Below are positions 55,616-56,594 of a DNA stretch of 56,594 nt, in pieces (the stretch's first letter is position 1; each line of letters starts with the position of its first letter). Position numbers and translations under genes: made by a program. The notes under the pieces were generated by a model that searched no databases, was not told the DNA's origin, and saw only the letters and a program-made list of their open reading frames with translations. Source of the stretch: Ophioceras dolichostomum (lineage: Eukaryota > Ascomycota > Sordariomycetes > Magnaporthales > Ophioceraceae); assembly GCA_003049485.1 (NCBI GenBank), contig PYST01000260.1, forward strand, positions 1 through 56,594, in the 5' to 3' direction.

Positions 55616-56593
55616 TCATCCCGACAGCTCGCTAGGCCGCGTGTTGCTCCCCGGCGCACCCGCAACAACAGCGGAGAAGCCGGAGCCGGCGCCCCGGCCG
55701 TCCATGATGCACTGGTCGTTGTTGTAGGGGAACAGGCTCGCGCTCGTGCCGCTGAGCATCGCGCTGCCGCTGCCGCTGCCGCCGTTTGCCCCGGCCCCGG
55801 CCCCGGCCCCGGCACTGGCACCGGCCTCGGCGGCCTCGCTGGTTGCTGTGGTGGCACCCGTCACTCCTGCCGGTGCCGGTGCTGCGGCCGACTTCTCACC
55901 GCCAGCCGCCGCGCTACCACTACTACCAGCTGACGGAGGGATAGGGGGCAGCGGGAACTGCGGCGGCGGGTGCGGCGGTTGGCTGCCCTTCGTAGTCTCC
56001 ACCAGCGCGGCAGCCGTGTCGGGCCCGCTCATCATCAGCACTTGATGCAGCGACGCGGCGGGCGAGCCGCAGCCTGCGTTATGATGATGATGGTAGTGAC
56101 CGGTATGGTATTGACCGTGAAGATCAGCCACAGCGACTCTCGGCCGCGGACTAGGAAGCCTCGCCATGCCGAACCCGAACACGCCGCTCTCCGTGTCACT
56201 GCTGTTGTCCTGCTGCTGCTGCGAAGTAGCGTTGGCGGACGCCCAGCGCTGCGCGCTGATCTGGTGCAGATGCGCCGAGGTGAGCGTTGCGGGCGGCGGC
56301 GAGATGACCGGGGAGTGCGGGTGAGAGAGAGACAGCGGGAGCGGGACGGCGGAGCACGGCGATGCGGGCGGCGAGGTCGCCGAGGACGAGGTGGCGGTGG
56401 CGGCTGTGGGGGAACCGCCGCCGTACTCGCCGGATACGATGGCGCTGCGCTTGACGGGCACGTAGATCGTGTCGCCGTCGACGATGGCGCCTGCGACGAC
56501 GGTGGGGCCCGAGGAGGAAGAGGGGCCGACGCGGTGCAGGGGGTGGTGGGGGGTGTGGTGGGTGTGGTGGTGGTGGTGGTGGGCTGCTGTGGT
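55616..56593 (-). CDS. Low-complexity protein, partial (5' end beyond the window)
   Basis: The frame is open from the window edge to the stop at 55616, at least 325 residues, and no ATG was seen that must be the start. The edge part encodes a His-rich run, followed by PTVVAGAIVDGDTIYVPVKRSAIVSGEY, the only stretch that looks folded or conserved. The rest is Pro/Ser/Ala/Gly-rich and disordered, with a histidine run (GHYHHHHNAG) and GA repeats. It ends NNDQCIMDGRGAGSGFSAVVAGAPGSNTRPSELSG. I do not recognise the family. Strand and frame are supported by length and GC-biased third positions, but such bias also makes spurious antisense frames, so coding status is likely rather than certain. Confidence 0.6.
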   Translation of the reverse strand, partial: TTAAHHHHHHTHHTPHHPLHRVGPSSSSGPTVVAGAIVDGDTIYVPVKRSAIVSGEYGGGSPTAATATSSSATSPPASPCSAVPLPLSLSHPHSPVISPPPATLTSAHLHQISAQRWASANATSQQQQDNSSDTESGVFGFGMARLPSPRPRVAVADLHGQYHTGHYHHHHNAGCGSPAASLHQVLMMSGPDTAAALVETTKGSQPPHPPPQFPLPPIPPSAGSSGSAAAGGEKSAAAPAPAGVTGATTATSEAAEAGASAGAGAGAGANGGSGSGSAMLSGTSASLFPYNNDQCIMDGRGAGSGFSAVVAGAPGSNTRPSELSG

Positions 56594-56594
56594 G

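Overview
The window reads as nuclear DNA of a filamentous ascomycete (Pezizomycotina, most likely a Sordariomycete). The genes have short GT-AG introns (about 46-350 bp) with CTAAC-type branch points and GC-rich third positions. The families present are fungal or expanded in fungi: HsbA, cutinase, CFEM/Pth11-type GPCR, HET domain, S1/P1 nuclease and the secreted 'ribosomal protein s17'-like family. Two single-N gaps with duplicated flanks (positions 1033 and 15029) show that it is a draft assembly.

Layout. 1-8 kb: a polytopic membrane protein, a frameshifted cutinase and an HsbA-type hydrophobic-surface-binding protein, all on +. 8.7-17.6 kb: housekeeping block with TAF11 (-), GTP cyclohydrolase I (+), thymidylate kinase (-) and a disordered KEN-box protein (-). 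20.8-25 kb: an AAA ATPase (+) facing a HET-domain protein (-). 26.5-27.9 kb: a D-2-hydroxyacid dehydrogenase (+). 28.8-33.3 kb: two cell-surface genes on -, a cysteine-rich single-pass protein followed in frame by a TAG and 113 further codons, and a CFEM 7TM receptor. 33.3-37 kb: gene-free, perhaps with relics. 37-40.1 kb: a pirin (+) and a PQ-loop vacuolar transporter (-). 43.1-44.5 kb: an S1/P1 nuclease (+). 50.2-51.8 kb: a secreted s17-like protein with an N/G/K-rich tail (+). 55.6 kb to the edge: a partial disordered protein (-). The last genes are separated by 3-6 kb of sequence without recognisable genes.

How the genes relate. HsbA and cutinase are known partners in polyester attack (HsbA recruits cutinase CutL1 in Aspergillus oryzae) and lie next to each other here, although the cutinase frame is broken. 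GTP cyclohydrolase (folate precursor) and thymidylate kinase both feed dTTP supply and are tail to tail. The most unusual observation is the AAA ATPase at 20789. Its predicted N-terminus after Met removal (ARTKQTAR) is identical to residues 1-8 of the histone H3 tail, including the K4 site, and is followed by an acidic serine-rich stretch. This makes it a candidate endogenous histone-H3 mimic.

Exon coordinates were derived by hand from splice signals, reading-frame continuity and family motifs. No database search was possible.
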